The notes beneath the pieces were generated by a model that was not told the DNA's origin, did not search any database, and saw only the letters and a list, made by a program, of their open reading frames with translations. From positions 266,310-330,309 of the forward strand of contig NZ_JADMSO010000003.1 of the NCBI RefSeq assembly GCF_015560805.1: 64,000 nt of DNA, in the 5' to 3' direction. Both the position numbers and the translations under genes were made by a program. The stretch comes from Mediterraneibacter glycyrrhizinilyticus. Its GTDB lineage: Bacteria; Bacillota; Clostridia; Lachnospirales; Lachnospiraceae. This document shows, piece after piece, positions 41,102 through 50,765 of this stretch. Numbering within the stretch: position 1 is the stretch's first letter; every line of letters begins with the position of its first letter.

Positions 41102-42961
41102 ATGGTTTTAGAAAAAATTCAAAAAGAGAACGACATCAAAGAACTGAAGCCGGAAGAACTGAAGCCTCTGGCGGATGAGATCCGTCAGTTCCTGATCGAG
41201 CATGTCAGCGAGACGGGCGGTCATCTGGCATCGAATCTGGGTGTTGTAGAATTGACGATCGCGTTGCATCTCGCACTGGATCTTCCGAAAGACAAACTGA
41301 TCTGGGATGTAGGACATCAGGCATATACACATAAGCTTCTGACGGGACGGCGGGATGGATTTGAAACTCTGCGCCAGTACGGCGGCATGAGCGGATTTCC
41401 GAAGCGAAAAGAAAGTTCCTGCGATGCGTTCAATACAGGACACAGTTCCACCTCGATCTCGGCAGGGCTCGGTTATGCGGCGGCGCGGGATATCAAAGGA
41501 GAGAAGTATAACGTTGTCTCTGTGATCGGCGACGGTTCGATGACAGGCGGTATGGCATTTGAGGCGCTGAACAATGCGGCGCGGCTGAAGAGTAATTTTA
41601 TCATCATTTTGAATGACAATAATATGTCTATTTCGGAAAATGTAGGCGGAATGTCCCGGTATCTGAACGGACTGCGGACAGCGGAAGCTTATACCGAGCT
41701 GAAAAAAGGCGTGGAAGACAAGCTGAAACGGATACCGGTTCAGGGAGAAAAGATCGTGGATCAGATCCGCAAGACAAAAAGCGGGATCAAACAGCTTTTC
41801 GTGCCGGGCATGCTTTTTGAAGATATGGGGATCACTTACTTAGGACCGGTGGACGGACATGATATCCGGCAGCTTTATAAGACGCTTCAGGAGGCGAAGC
41901 GGGTCAATCATGCGGTGCTGGTCCATGTGAGGACGAAAAAGGGAAAAGGATATGTTCCGGCGGAAGAAGAACCGTCCCGGTTCCATGGGGTCGGACCGTT
42001 TGACGCAGAGACCGGAGAGACGAAAGGGAGCAAGGGAAAAGACAGTTATACCGATGTGTTCTCCAAAGTGCTCTGCAGTGCGGCAAAGGAGCGGGAAGAT
42101 GTGGCGGCGATCACGGCTGCGATGGCAGACGGAACCGGACTTGCGAGATTTGCGGGACGGTATCCGCATCGTTTTTTTGATGTGGGGATCGCGGAAGAGC
42201 ATGCGGTGACATTTGCCGCAGGTCTGGCAGCAGGAGGCATGAAGCCGGTCGTGGCAGTGTATTCTTCTTTTTTACAGCGGGCGTATGACCAGATCATTCA
42301 CGATGTCTGCCTGCAGGATCTTCCTGTGATGTTTGCAGTGGACCGGGCGGGACTTGTAGGAAGCGACGGGGAGACTCATCAGGGGATTTTTGATCTGTCG
42401 TTTTTGTCCATGATCCCGAATATGACGGTCATGTCGCCGAAAAACCGCTGGGAGATGGCAGATATGGTGCGGTTCGGAATCGGGTATCCGCATCCGATCG
42501 CGCTGCGTTATCCGAGAGGAGAGGCATATGAGGGACTGGAAAAATTCCGGGAACCGATCGTATATGGTAAGAGCGAGATGATCTATGAGGAATCGGATCT
42601 TGCGGTTTTATTTGTCGGGCATATGGCAGAGCTTGCAGAGGCGGTGCGCAGCGGGCTGAAAGAAAAGGGGTACTCCTGTTCCCTTGTCAATGCGCGGTTT
42701 GTAAAGCCGTTGGATACCGAGATGCTGGAGAAACTTTCCGTAAAGCATCGGTATGTGATGATACTCGAAGAGAATATAGAGACAGGCGGATATGGGGAGC
42801 AGGTATTGGCGTATGTTGCCGGACGCGGACTTCCGATGAAAGTACGTCCTGTCGGTATTCCGGATCAGTTTGTGGAACACGGCGATATCGGAAGTCTTCG
42901 CAGTATGATCGGAATGGAAAAAGACAGGCTGATAAAGCAGATTGAAGAGGAGTGCAGATGA
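41102..42961 (+). CDS. dxs: 1-deoxy-D-xylulose-5-phosphate synthase
   Basis: 619-residue thiamine-diphosphate enzyme that makes DXP from pyruvate and glyceraldehyde-3-phosphate, the entry to the MEP isoprenoid pathway and a precursor for thiamine and pyridoxal. Seen: WDVGHQAYTHKLLTGR, the ThDP/Mg motif GDGSMTGG (about 143) with NDNNMSIS, and VGIAEEHAVTFAAGLA in the second domain. ATG 41102 is set by the family N-terminus. The end overlaps tlyA (ATGA). Confidence 0.95.
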   Translation: MVLEKIQKENDIKELKPEELKPLADEIRQFLIEHVSETGGHLASNLGVVELTIALHLALDLPKDKLIWDVGHQAYTHKLLTGRRDGFETLRQYGGMSGFPKRKESSCDAFNTGHSSTSISAGLGYAAARDIKGEKYNVVSVIGDGSMTGGMAFEALNNAARLKSNFIIILNDNNMSISENVGGMSRYLNGLRTAEAYTELKKGVEDKLKRIPVQGEKIVDQIRKTKSGIKQLFVPGMLFEDMGITYLGPVDGHDIRQLYKTLQEAKRVNHAVLVHVRTKKGKGYVPAEEEPSRFHGVGPFDAETGETKGSKGKDSYTDVFSKVLCSAAKEREDVAAITAAMADGTGLARFAGRYPHRFFDVGIAEEHAVTFAAGLAAGGMKPVVAVYSSFLQRAYDQIIHDVCLQDLPVMFAVDRAGLVGSDGETHQGIFDLSFLSMIPNMTVMSPKNRWEMADMVRFGIGYPHPIALRYPRGEAYEGLEKFREPIVYGKSEMIYEESDLAVLFVGHMAELAEAVRSGLKEKGYSCSLVNARFVKPLDTEMLEKLSVKHRYVMILEENIETGGYGEQVLAYVAGRGLPMKVRPVGIPDQFVEHGDIGSLRSMIGMEKDRLIKQIEEECR

Positions 42962-43800
42962 AAGAGCGTTTGGATGTATTGCTTGTAAAAAGAAATCTGG
43001 TGGGATCCAGAGAGAAAGCGAAAGCAGTGATCATGTCGGGAAATGTATTCGTAGACGGACAGCGGGAAGACAAGGCTGGGACGACATTTTCGGATGAGGT
43101 ACAGATCGAGATCAAAGGACATACACTTCCATATGTCAGCAGAGGCGGATTAAAGCTGGAAAAAGCGCTTGCCAATTTTGATGTAACCGTGGATGGGAAA
43201 GTCTGCACCGATGTGGGATCGTCCACCGGAGGATTTACCGACTGTATGCTGCAGAACGGAGCGGTGAAAGTGTTTGCCATCGACGTGGGCAGGGGGCAGC
43301 TTGACTGGAAGCTGCGTCAGGATCCACGTGTTGTCTGTATGGAAAAGACGAATATCCGATATGTGACGCCGGAGGATATCGGAGAGCCGATCGCATTTTC
43401 TTCGATCGACGTCTCCTTTATCTCACTGACAAAAGTACTGGAGCCGATCCGGAATTATCTGACGCCGGACGGAGAGATCGTGGCGCTGATCAAACCGCAG
43501 TTTGAGGCGGGAAGAGAAAAAGTGGGGAAAAAAGGCGTCGTGCGTGAGAAGAGCACCCATCGGGAAGTAATCGAAAAAGTGGCTCAGTATGCGCAGAGCA
43601 TCGGATTTGAGATCAAAAATATCGACTTCTCGCCGATCCGCGGACCGGAGGGCAATATCGAATATCTGATCCATTTGAAAAAACACGGAGCAGGCATGGC
43701 TCCGGAGATCTCCGATGAGATGAAACAGGAGCTGGAAAAGGTAACAGACCGTGCGTTTGAAACGTTGGCGCATGAAAAGGGAGCGGCACTGCCGTCCTAA
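42958..43800 (+). CDS. TlyA family rRNA methyltransferase (YqxC)
   Basis: 280 residues: N-terminal S4 RNA-binding domain (KERLDVLLVKRNLVGSREKAKAVIMSG), then an FtsJ/RrmJ-like SAM methyltransferase (CTDVGSSTGGFTDCML, about 85; DVSFISL; LIKPQFEAGR). Mycobacterial TlyA 2'-O-methylates 16S and 23S rRNA; the exact target here is inferred. ATG 42958 follows GAGGAG by 6 nt. Confidence 0.9.
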   Translation: MKERLDVLLVKRNLVGSREKAKAVIMSGNVFVDGQREDKAGTTFSDEVQIEIKGHTLPYVSRGGLKLEKALANFDVTVDGKVCTDVGSSTGGFTDCMLQNGAVKVFAIDVGRGQLDWKLRQDPRVVCMEKTNIRYVTPEDIGEPIAFSSIDVSFISLTKVLEPIRNYLTPDGEIVALIKPQFEAGREKVGKKGVVREKSTHREVIEKVAQYAQSIGFEIKNIDFSPIRGPEGNIEYLIHLKKHGAGMAPEISDEMKQELEKVTDRAFETLAHEKGAALPS

Positions 43801-43842
43801 CGGAAAAGACAGATTTTACAAAGCAGGACAAGAGGAAACAGT

Positions 43843-44676
43843 ATGGATCGTTTTTACATTATAGCAAATGAACTGAAAGACATCGGTTATCAGATCACAC
43901 AGGAGATTCAGACTTATATAGAAGAAAACGGGAAAGAATGCATTGTGGCGACGAAAGATACGGAGGGGCACATCGTTCCCGGAACTGTGCCGGAGGGAAT
44001 TGAGTGCGCGATCGTTCTGGGCGGAGACGGTACATTGATCCGCGCGGCGCGGGAACTGAAAGAATATCATATTCCGCTGATCGGGGTCAATATGGGAACG
44101 CTCGGTTATCTGACCGAGGTAGAACTGCCGAACTGCAGAAGAGCGCTGGATCAGTTGTTTTCTGAAAAACCGGATATTGAACAGCGGATGATGATGTACG
44201 GCAGTATCAACGGATGCGTCGGTCATGTGGCGATGAATGACGTTGTGATCACCCGGGACGGAGGACTGCGGGTCGTTCATTTCAGAGTCTATGTGAATGG
44301 AACGCTGCTGAACAGTTATCTGGCGGACGGGATCATCGTCTCCACACCGACCGGATCGACCGGATATAATCTTTCCGCGGGAGGACCGGTCGTAGAACCG
44401 ACGGCGAGCATGTTCGTGATCACGCCGATCTGTTCGCATGCTTTGAATGCGAGCAGTATTGTATTGTCAGCGGAGGATACGATCGAGATTGAAGTCTGTG
44501 AGGGACGCTACGGCAGAGAGGAACATGCCCTCGTTACATTTGACGGGGCGGATACCGAACGTCTGCACAGCAATGACCGCGTGCGGATCAACAAAGCGCG
44601 GGAGACAGTCCGGCTTGTGAAATTGAGTAAAGAAAGTTTTATGAAAACGATGCGGGAGAAAATGAAAGGAAACTAA
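43843..44676 (+). CDS. nadK: NAD kinase
   Basis: 277 residues. The GGDGT motif (VLGGDGTLIRAA, about 60), GVNMGTLGYLTEVE and DGIIVSTPTGSTGYNLSAGGP define the NAD kinase fold. It makes NADP from NAD. In B. subtilis this locus has no nadK between yqxC and ahrC; this order is common in Clostridia. Confidence 0.94.
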   Translation: MDRFYIIANELKDIGYQITQEIQTYIEENGKECIVATKDTEGHIVPGTVPEGIECAIVLGGDGTLIRAARELKEYHIPLIGVNMGTLGYLTEVELPNCRRALDQLFSEKPDIEQRMMMYGSINGCVGHVAMNDVVITRDGGLRVVHFRVYVNGTLLNSYLADGIIVSTPTGSTGYNLSAGGPVVEPTASMFVITPICSHALNASSIVLSAEDTIEIEVCEGRYGREEHALVTFDGADTERLHSNDRVRINKARETVRLVKLSKESFMKTMREKMKGN

Positions 44677-44680
44677 AATT

Positions 44681-45139
44681 ATGAAAGTCAGTCGTCATGC
44701 AAAAATTATCGAACTTATCAGTCAATATAATATTGAGACTCAGGAGGAACTGGCGGACCGTCTGAATAATGCAGGGTTTAAAGTGACACAGGCAACGATC
44801 TCCCGTGATATCCGGGATCTGAAGCTGACAAAGGTTGCCTCGGACGGCGGCAGACAGAAATATGTCGTGCTGCGTCCGGATGAGGGCGGAATGAGTGAAA
44901 AGTACGTCCGCGTACTGCAGGATGGGTATGTATCGATGGATATGGCACAGAATATTCTTGTGATCAAGACTGTTTCGGGAATGGCAATGGCAGTTGCGGC
45001 TGCCGTGGATGCGATGGACTGGAGCGAAGTGGTCGGATGTATCGCCGGGGACGATACAATCATGTGCGCGATCCGCACTGTGGAAGATACGGCAGTCGTT
45101 ATGGACAAGATACGGAAAATTGTGTCAAAAGGAAAATAG
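44681..45139 (+). CDS. argR: Arginine repressor
   Basis: 152 residues: N-terminal winged helix (RHAKIIELISQYNIETQEELADRL; TQATISRDIRDLKL) and C-terminal hexamerisation/arginine-binding domain with CIAGDDTIMCA. It regulates arginine metabolism genes; its place before recN is the conserved Firmicute order. It starts 4 bp after nadK. Confidence 0.94.
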   Translation: MKVSRHAKIIELISQYNIETQEELADRLNNAGFKVTQATISRDIRDLKLTKVASDGGRQKYVVLRPDEGGMSEKYVRVLQDGYVSMDMAQNILVIKTVSGMAMAVAAAVDAMDWSEVVGCIAGDDTIMCAIRTVEDTAVVMDKIRKIVSKGK

Positions 45140-45148
45140 GAATCAAAT

Positions 45149-46825
45149 ATGTTAGAGAATCTTCATGTAAAAAATCTGGCGCTGATCGATGAGATCGAGG
45201 TGGAATTCTGTCCGGGACTCAATATCCTGACCGGCGAGACCGGCGCGGGAAAATCAATCCTGCTCGGATCGGTGAATCTGGCGCTGGGCGGCAAATATTC
45301 AGCGGATCTGCTGCGGACAGGAGCAAAATTCGGACTGGTGGAACTGACATTTTCAGGGATCGAGGGCGCGCTTTTGGAACAGCTTGAGTCGATGGATGTC
45401 TATCCGGAAGACGGACGGATCGTTCTGAGCCGGAAGCTGTTGACAGGGAGAAGTACGAGCAAGATCAATGGAGAAACGGTCAGCATGGGGCTTCTAAAAG
45501 ATGTGGCAAGCCTGCTGATCGACATTCATGGTCAGCATGAGCACCAGTCTTTGCTGCACAAGAAAAATCATCTCGCATTTCTTGATCTTTATGCGGGAGA
45601 TGCCGTGAAAAAATGGAAAGAACAGACGGAAACGGCATATCGGGAATATCAGCGTTTGTCGAAAAAGCTGGAAGAGTCCAGACTGGACGAACAGGAACAA
45701 AAACGGGAATTGTCTCTCGCACAGTTCGAAGTCGGCGAGATTGAAGAAGCCGGTCTTTCTGACGGGGAAGACGAAGAATTGGAACAGACGTATCGCAGGA
45801 TGCTGGACGGAAAGCGGATCACCGAGGGGATTGCGGAAGCTTACCGCTATACGAGCGAAGACAGTTCGTCCAACGCCAGCGATCTGTTAAGCCGCGCGAT
45901 CCGTGCGTTGCAGGACGTCGCGGAGTGTGACGGGCAGGGCGGGCAGCTATACGCGCAATTGTCGGAAATTGACGATCTTCTGAATGACTTTAACCGTGAA
46001 CTTTCCGAGTATGCGAAAACATTTGAATTTTCCGATGAAGAATTTTACGAAACGGAAAGCAGACTGAATGAGATCAATCATTTAAAGTCAAAATATGGCA
46101 ATTCTGTCAGTGAGATCCTCGCATATTGTGAGAAGAGAAAGCAGAGACTAACAGAACTTGAAGATTATGAACAATATATGCAGGAATTGTTTCGGGAGGT
46201 CAAAAAAGCAAAAGAGACGTATGATTCCTGTGCGAAGAAATTAAGTGAAGCGCGGAAAAAGGCGGCGGTTCCATTTGTAGAAAAGATCAAAAAAGGGCTT
46301 TTGGATCTGAATTTTCTGGATACCCGATTTGAGATGCGGTTCTCGGAATTGAAAGAGCGCAGCGCGGGCGGGATCGACGATGCGGAATTTTATTTGTCCA
46401 CCAATCCGGGGGAAGCGCTCCGACCGATGGGGACGGCGGCTTCCGGGGGAGAACTTTCCAGGATCATGCTTGTGATCAAAACGGTTGTTGCGGATAAGGA
46501 AGATACGCCGACGTTGATCTTCGATGAAATCGATACCGGGATCAGTGGGATCACAGCCGGAAAAGTAGCGGAAAAGATGCATTTGATCGGAGAGTCGCGT
46601 CAGGTACTCTGTATTACGCATCTTGCCCAGATCGCGGCGATGGCGGACGCGCATTATGCGATTGAAAAAGCGGCGAATGCATCGTCTACCCGCACGCAGA
46701 TCCATATTTTGGAAGAAGAAGAGTCTGTACAGGAGCTGGCAAGGCTACTCGGCGGCGCAAAAATCACAAAAAATATACTGGAAAGCGCGCGTGAGATGAA
46801 AGAATTGGCAACGCGTGAAATATAA
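45149..46825 (+). CDS. recN: DNA repair protein RecN
   Basis: 558-residue SMC-like ATPase: Walker A ILTGETGAGKSILLG (about 28), long coiled coil from about 160 to 365, then the signature ASGGELSRIMLVIKT and Walker B LIFDEIDTGISG. RecN gathers and tethers double-strand break ends. It starts 9 bp after argR and is closed by a terminator. Confidence 0.95.
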   Translation: MLENLHVKNLALIDEIEVEFCPGLNILTGETGAGKSILLGSVNLALGGKYSADLLRTGAKFGLVELTFSGIEGALLEQLESMDVYPEDGRIVLSRKLLTGRSTSKINGETVSMGLLKDVASLLIDIHGQHEHQSLLHKKNHLAFLDLYAGDAVKKWKEQTETAYREYQRLSKKLEESRLDEQEQKRELSLAQFEVGEIEEAGLSDGEDEELEQTYRRMLDGKRITEGIAEAYRYTSEDSSSNASDLLSRAIRALQDVAECDGQGGQLYAQLSEIDDLLNDFNRELSEYAKTFEFSDEEFYETESRLNEINHLKSKYGNSVSEILAYCEKRKQRLTELEDYEQYMQELFREVKKAKETYDSCAKKLSEARKKAAVPFVEKIKKGLLDLNFLDTRFEMRFSELKERSAGGIDDAEFYLSTNPGEALRPMGTAASGGELSRIMLVIKTVVADKEDTPTLIFDEIDTGISGITAGKVAEKMHLIGESRQVLCITHLAQIAAMADAHYAIEKAANASSTRTQIHILEEEESVQELARLLGGAKITKNILESAREMKELATREI

Positions 46826-46860
46826 TTCCAGTGTGAAATAAAAGAATCTGTCACATACTA

Positions 46861-46912
46861 AAAACGAACATCAAATGTACAGCATTTTTGCCTGTGCCGA
46901 TGTTCGTTTTTT
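46861..46912 (+). terminator. Terminator of recN
   Basis: A perfect 12-bp stem (46861-46872 with 46899-46910) encloses a loop with a smaller hairpin; a T-run follows and merges into repeat copy B. Confidence 0.8.
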
Positions 46913-47002
46913 GCATAGGCGACGAGCCAAAGTCCGGGCTTGCCCGGGACCTTGGCGACTGCTTACAATCCCGGAATGTGCCTTTTGGCACTTCCGGTGA
47001 TT
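46905..47002 (+). repeat. Dispersed two-hairpin repeat, copy B
   Basis: Inverted copy of the element at 968-1062, nearly identical. It begins in the T-tract of the recN terminator (TTTTTTGCATAGG) and ends about 30 bp before the spoIVB start. The inner stem GGGC/GCCC and the GTCC/GGAC pairing are intact here, and slightly more complete than in copy A. Confidence 0.8.
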
Positions 47003-47032
47003 ATCGTATTCGGGAGAAAGGATGTGACAGAT

Positions 47033-48121
47033 TTGAAGAACGGAAGAGGAAAGTGTTGGAAGAAAACGGCAGTTTTTGTAACTCTTTTGGTCGGTGTTTT
47101 CTTTTCGGCCATGCAAAGCAATGGGCGCGAGGATAAACGGAATGAGGAAGCGGTCAGCACCGGGAGCACCGGAGAAAATACGGTTCTGGTGGGCGGAATG
47201 CCGGTGGGGATTTATATGGAGACGGATGGGATCCTTGTGTTGGATACCCAGGAGATCGAGGGCGAGGACGGTGAGAAATATGAACCCGCGAGACACCTTG
47301 TACATGCCGGCGATTACATTGTCGGGATCAATGAGCGTGCAGTGGAATGTAAAAAAGATCTGACAGAAGAACTGGCAGATTTGAAGCAGGAGGAAGTCGT
47401 GTTAAAACTGCGGCGCGGTACGGAAGAGCTGGAGGTTAAAATGGATGCTGTGAAATGTGCGGGATCGGATCATAAACTTGGAATCTGGATCCGGGATAAT
47501 GTACAGGGATTGGGAACGATCACATTTTTGACCGGAAACAGTAAATTTGGCGCTTTGGGACATGGAATCCACGATGCAGATACAAGTGTGTTGATGGATA
47601 TCGGAGGAGGAAGCCTTTATAAGACGAGTATCCGGTCCATTCTGAAAGGAGAAAACGGTATGCCGGGCAGTATGGAGGGAATGATCGTGTACAACCGCTA
47701 CAACCGTCTGGGGACTGTCGAAAAAAATACGGAAATGGGAATTTATGGGACGATCGAAGAAATTGACGCTTTATTTGAGGAACAGATTCCCGTTCAGGTG
47801 GCGGAAAAAGAGGAAATCCATACGGGAGATGCGACGATCCGCTGCTGTCTTGGTGAGGAGGTGCGGGAATATGGCATTCAGATCACGGAGGTGGATCCCA
47901 ATGCGAAAGAGGAAAATAAAGGGATCGTTCTTGAAGTGACGGATCCGGAATTGATGGATGAAACCGGCGGGATCATTCAGGGAATGTCAGGATCTCCGAT
48001 TCTTCAGGATGGAAAACTGATCGGCGCGGTAACCCATGTGTTTGTCAACGATCCGACAAAAGGATACGGGATTTTTGCGGAGACGATGCTGGAGACGGTA
48101 TGTGACGGTCAGGAAAGTTGA
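47033..48121 (+). CDS. spoIVB: SpoIVB serine peptidase (PDZ-containing)
   Basis: 362 residues: N-terminal membrane segment (KTAVFVTLLVGVFFSAM), a PDZ domain (about 75-150, HLVHAGDYIVGINERAVECKKDL) and the S55 peptidase domain with histidine in LGHGIHDADT (about 177) and the catalytic serine in GMSGSPIL (about 319-321). Secreted from the forespore, it triggers pro-sigma-K processing in known systems. TTG 47033 is chosen because GGGAGAAAGGA lies 10 nt upstream; an in-frame ATG at 46940 lies inside the repeat element. Confidence 0.9.
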   Translation: MKNGRGKCWKKTAVFVTLLVGVFFSAMQSNGREDKRNEEAVSTGSTGENTVLVGGMPVGIYMETDGILVLDTQEIEGEDGEKYEPARHLVHAGDYIVGINERAVECKKDLTEELADLKQEEVVLKLRRGTEELEVKMDAVKCAGSDHKLGIWIRDNVQGLGTITFLTGNSKFGALGHGIHDADTSVLMDIGGGSLYKTSIRSILKGENGMPGSMEGMIVYNRYNRLGTVEKNTEMGIYGTIEEIDALFEEQIPVQVAEKEEIHTGDATIRCCLGEEVREYGIQITEVDPNAKEENKGIVLEVTDPELMDETGGIIQGMSGSPILQDGKLIGAVTHVFVNDPTKGYGIFAETMLETVCDGQES

Positions 48122-48236
48122 TAAGATCTGTGGGAAAACTGACAAAAACTGGAAAGAATCGATTTACAAAATAATGCATTTTTATACAGATCAAAGGCGG
48201 GCGGATGAAAAAAGAAAAGACCTTTTTCTTTGAAAT

Positions 48237-48273
48237 CGTCGAAAGCATTTGATTTCGGGGGCTTTCTGTCGAA
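48237..48273 (+). promoter_or_regulatory. Spo0A boxes upstream of spo0A
   Basis: TGTCGAA (48267-48273) matches the 0A box exactly, and CGTCGAA (48237-48243) differs in one base; they lie about 50 and 80 bp before the promoter's -10. This predicts autoregulation. No other feature was found in 48122-48236. Confidence 0.65.
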
Positions 48274-48292
48274 AAGGGGCGCAAAGATCCCC

Positions 48293-48321
48293 TTGCTTCC
48301 TTTCAGGGAGACCGATATAAT
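48293..48321 (+). promoter_or_regulatory. Promoter of spo0A
   Basis: TTGCTT (48293-48298), a 17-nt spacer and TATAAT (48316-48321). Confidence 0.7.
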
Positions 48322-48380
48322 AAGCTAGGTGGCGGTTCTCGAATCAAACTGCTATTCAATTGGGAGGAGAGAGTATAAAA

Positions 48381-49172
48381 ATGGAGCAGTTAAATGTGGC
48401 GATCGCTGACGATAATGAAAGAATTTTGGATATGTTGGAAGAAGTGATCAACATGGATAAAGAACTTCATGTAGTTGGCAAGGCGAAAAATGGGGAAGAA
48501 ATGTATCGGATCATCAAGAACAAACAGCCGGATGTTGTCCTGTTGGATCTGATCATGCCGAAAATGGACGGTCTGACGGTGATGGATCATGTCAGCCATG
48601 ACAAAACGATGATGAAGCAGCCCTATTTTATTGTCGTAACAGCGGTCGGTCAGGAGAGGATTACGGAAGACGCCTTTAATAAGGGTGCGAATTACTATAT
48701 TATGAAACCATTTAATAACGAAGTACTTTTGGACCGGATAAAAACAGTCAGGAAAGTGTACAGAAGCCATGACAGAAGAACGGAGGATGTGTTGGATCAT
48801 AACCCGGCGAAGAGGGAGGAAAGTCTGGAGAACCGTGTGACCGATATGCTACATGAGATCGGGATCCCGGCGCATATCAAAGGATATCATTATCTTCGGG
48901 ATGCGATCATGATGGCGGTCGAAGATATGGATGTGCTGAATGCGATCACGAAGATCTTATATCCTACGGTAGCGAAAAAGTATCAGACAACATCGAGCCG
49001 GGTGGAACGGGCGATCCGCCATGCCATCGAAGTCGCATGGAGCAGAGGGAAACTGGATACGTTGGATGAGTTGTTCGGATATACAGTCAGCAATGGAAAA
49101 GGAAAACCGACAAATTCCGAGTTTATCGCACTGATCGCGGATACGATCCAGTTGGAGTACAAACACCGCTGA
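48381..49172 (+). CDS. spo0A: Sporulation master regulator Spo0A
   Basis: 263-residue response regulator. The receiver domain has the acidic pair DDN near residue 10, phospho-acceptor Asp about 56 ([13 protein letters not shown]) and Lys in YIMKPF. The C-terminal Spo0A DNA-binding domain has [31 protein letters not shown] and [10 protein letters not shown]. Phosphorylated Spo0A starts sporulation. ATG 48381 follows GGGAGGAGA by 10 nt. The spoIVB-spo0A order is conserved. Confidence 0.96.
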   Translation: MEQLNVAIADDNERILDMLEEVINMDKELHVVGKAKNGEEMYRIIKNKQPDVVLLDLIMPKMDGLTVMDHVSHDKTMMKQPYFIVVTAVGQERITEDAFNKGANYYIMKPFNNEVLLDRIKTVRKVYRSHDRRTEDVLDHNPAKREESLENRVTDMLHEIGIPAHIKGYHYLRDAIMMAVEDMDVLNAITKILYPTVAKKYQTTSSRVERAIRHAIEVAWSRGKLDTLDELFGYTVSNGKGKPTNSEFIALIADTIQLEYKHR

Positions 49173-49231
49173 CCGAATGCGTTCCCGAGCACGACATCGG
49201 CAGAATAACGTGAGCGGATGGGAATTAATTC

Positions 49232-49260
49232 TTTTCAAGTACCTGAAAATGAGGTATAAT
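49232..49260 (+). promoter_or_regulatory. Promoter of glgA
   Basis: TTTTCA (49232-49237), a 17-nt spacer and TATAAT (49255-49260). Confidence 0.6.
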
Positions 49261-49310
49261 AACAGACAAGAATGATTGCTGGAGAAATAAGAAAGTGGAG
49301 GGTTTGTCTT

Positions 49311-50759
49311 ATGAAAAATATTTTATTTGCTTCTTCAGAATGTGTCCCGTTTATAAAAACCGGTGGTCTTGCGGATGTGGTCGGTTCTCTGCCGAAGTAT
49401 TTTGATAAATCGTCATACGATGTCCGGGTTGTCCTGCCAAAGTATAACTGCATGTACCAGAAGTGGAAAGACATGATGCAGTATGTCGATCATTTCTATA
49501 TGAATCTTGCGGGGGAAGACCGTTATGTTGGAATTTTAACATGTGAATATGATGGGATTACGTTTTATTTTATTGACAATGAATATTATTTCAACGGCTT
49601 TGCACCTTATGACGGAGATCCGAGATGGAATATCGAGAAATTTGCGTTTTTCTCAAAAGCGGTTTTGAGCATCCTGCCGGTGATCGGTTTCCGTCCGGAA
49701 TTGATCCACTGTCATGATTGGCAGACCGGACTGATCCCGGTTTATCTGGATAATTTTCGCTATCTCGGTGAATATTACCGCGGCATCAAGACTGTGATGA
49801 CAATACATAACCTGAAATTCCAGGGCGTATGGGATAAAGAGACGGTGCGTCAGATCACCGGACTTCCGGATTATTATTTTGTACCGGACAAAATGGAAGC
49901 ATACAAAGATGCCAACCTTTTGAAAGGCGGCATCGTTTATGCGGATAAGGTGACGACCGTGAGCCAGACGTATGCGGAGGAGATCAAAACACCATTTTAT
50001 GGGGAAGCACTGGACGGACTGATGAATGCCCGGGCAAATGATCTGTGCGGGATCGTCAATGGCCTGGATTATGAACAGTGGAGCCCGTCCAAAGACGGAA
50101 AGATCGTGAAGAACTTCTCTGTGGAAAATTTCCGGAAGAACAAACCGGTCAACAAAGCAGCGCTGCAGGAAGAACTTGGACTTGAGAAGAATCCGAAAGT
50201 GATGATGATCGGGATGATTTCGAGACTGACCGATCAGAAAGGATTTGATCTGGTTGATTATGTGATGGATGAATTGTGTCAGGATGCGGTTCAGATCGTG
50301 GTACTTGGAACCGGAGATGCAAAATATGAGAACATGTTCCGGCATTTTGCGTGGAAGTATTCCGGAAAAGTGTCTGCGAACATCTTTTACTCGGATGAAC
50401 TTTCACATAAGATCTACGCTTCCGTGGATGCGTTCTTGATGCCGTCTCTGTTTGAACCATGCGGACTCAGCCAGTTGATGAGCCTCCGTTACGGAACGAT
50501 CCCGATCGTCCGTGAGACCGGAGGATTAAAAGACACGGTAGAGCCTTATAATGAATTTGAAAAGACCGGAACGGGATTTAGTTTTGCAAATTACAATGCG
50601 CATGAGATGCTGAATACCGTCCGTTATGCCGAGAAGATCTACTATGATAAAAAACGGGATTGGAACAAGATCGTGGAACGGGCGATGAATGCAGATTTTT
50701 CATGGAAGAATTCTGCGGGACAGTACCAGAATCTATACAAAAGCTTGATTGGAGAATAA
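49311..50759 (+). CDS. glgA: Glycogen synthase (ADP-glucose)
   Basis: 482-residue GT5 glycosyltransferase. The N-terminal KTGGLADVVGSLPK binds ADP-glucose, HCHDWQTGLIPV and TIHNLKFQG follow, and the C-terminal catalytic loop is MPSLFEPCGLSQL. It elongates alpha-1,4-glucan for storage. No other glg gene lies nearby. ATG 49311 is 9 nt after GGAGG. metF starts 6 bp after its stop. Confidence 0.94.
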   Translation: MKNILFASSECVPFIKTGGLADVVGSLPKYFDKSSYDVRVVLPKYNCMYQKWKDMMQYVDHFYMNLAGEDRYVGILTCEYDGITFYFIDNEYYFNGFAPYDGDPRWNIEKFAFFSKAVLSILPVIGFRPELIHCHDWQTGLIPVYLDNFRYLGEYYRGIKTVMTIHNLKFQGVWDKETVRQITGLPDYYFVPDKMEAYKDANLLKGGIVYADKVTTVSQTYAEEIKTPFYGEALDGLMNARANDLCGIVNGLDYEQWSPSKDGKIVKNFSVENFRKNKPVNKAALQEELGLEKNPKVMMIGMISRLTDQKGFDLVDYVMDELCQDAVQIVVLGTGDAKYENMFRHFAWKYSGKVSANIFYSDELSHKIYASVDAFLMPSLFEPCGLSQLMSLRYGTIPIVRETGGLKDTVEPYNEFEKTGTGFSFANYNAHEMLNTVRYAEKIYYDKKRDWNKIVERAMNADFSWKNSAGQYQNLYKSLIGE

Positions 50760-50765
50760 GACAAG

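Noticed and set aside
50760..50765. SAM riboswitch or T-box before metF
   Set aside because: Only 6 bp lie between glgA and metF, so no leader RNA can fit.
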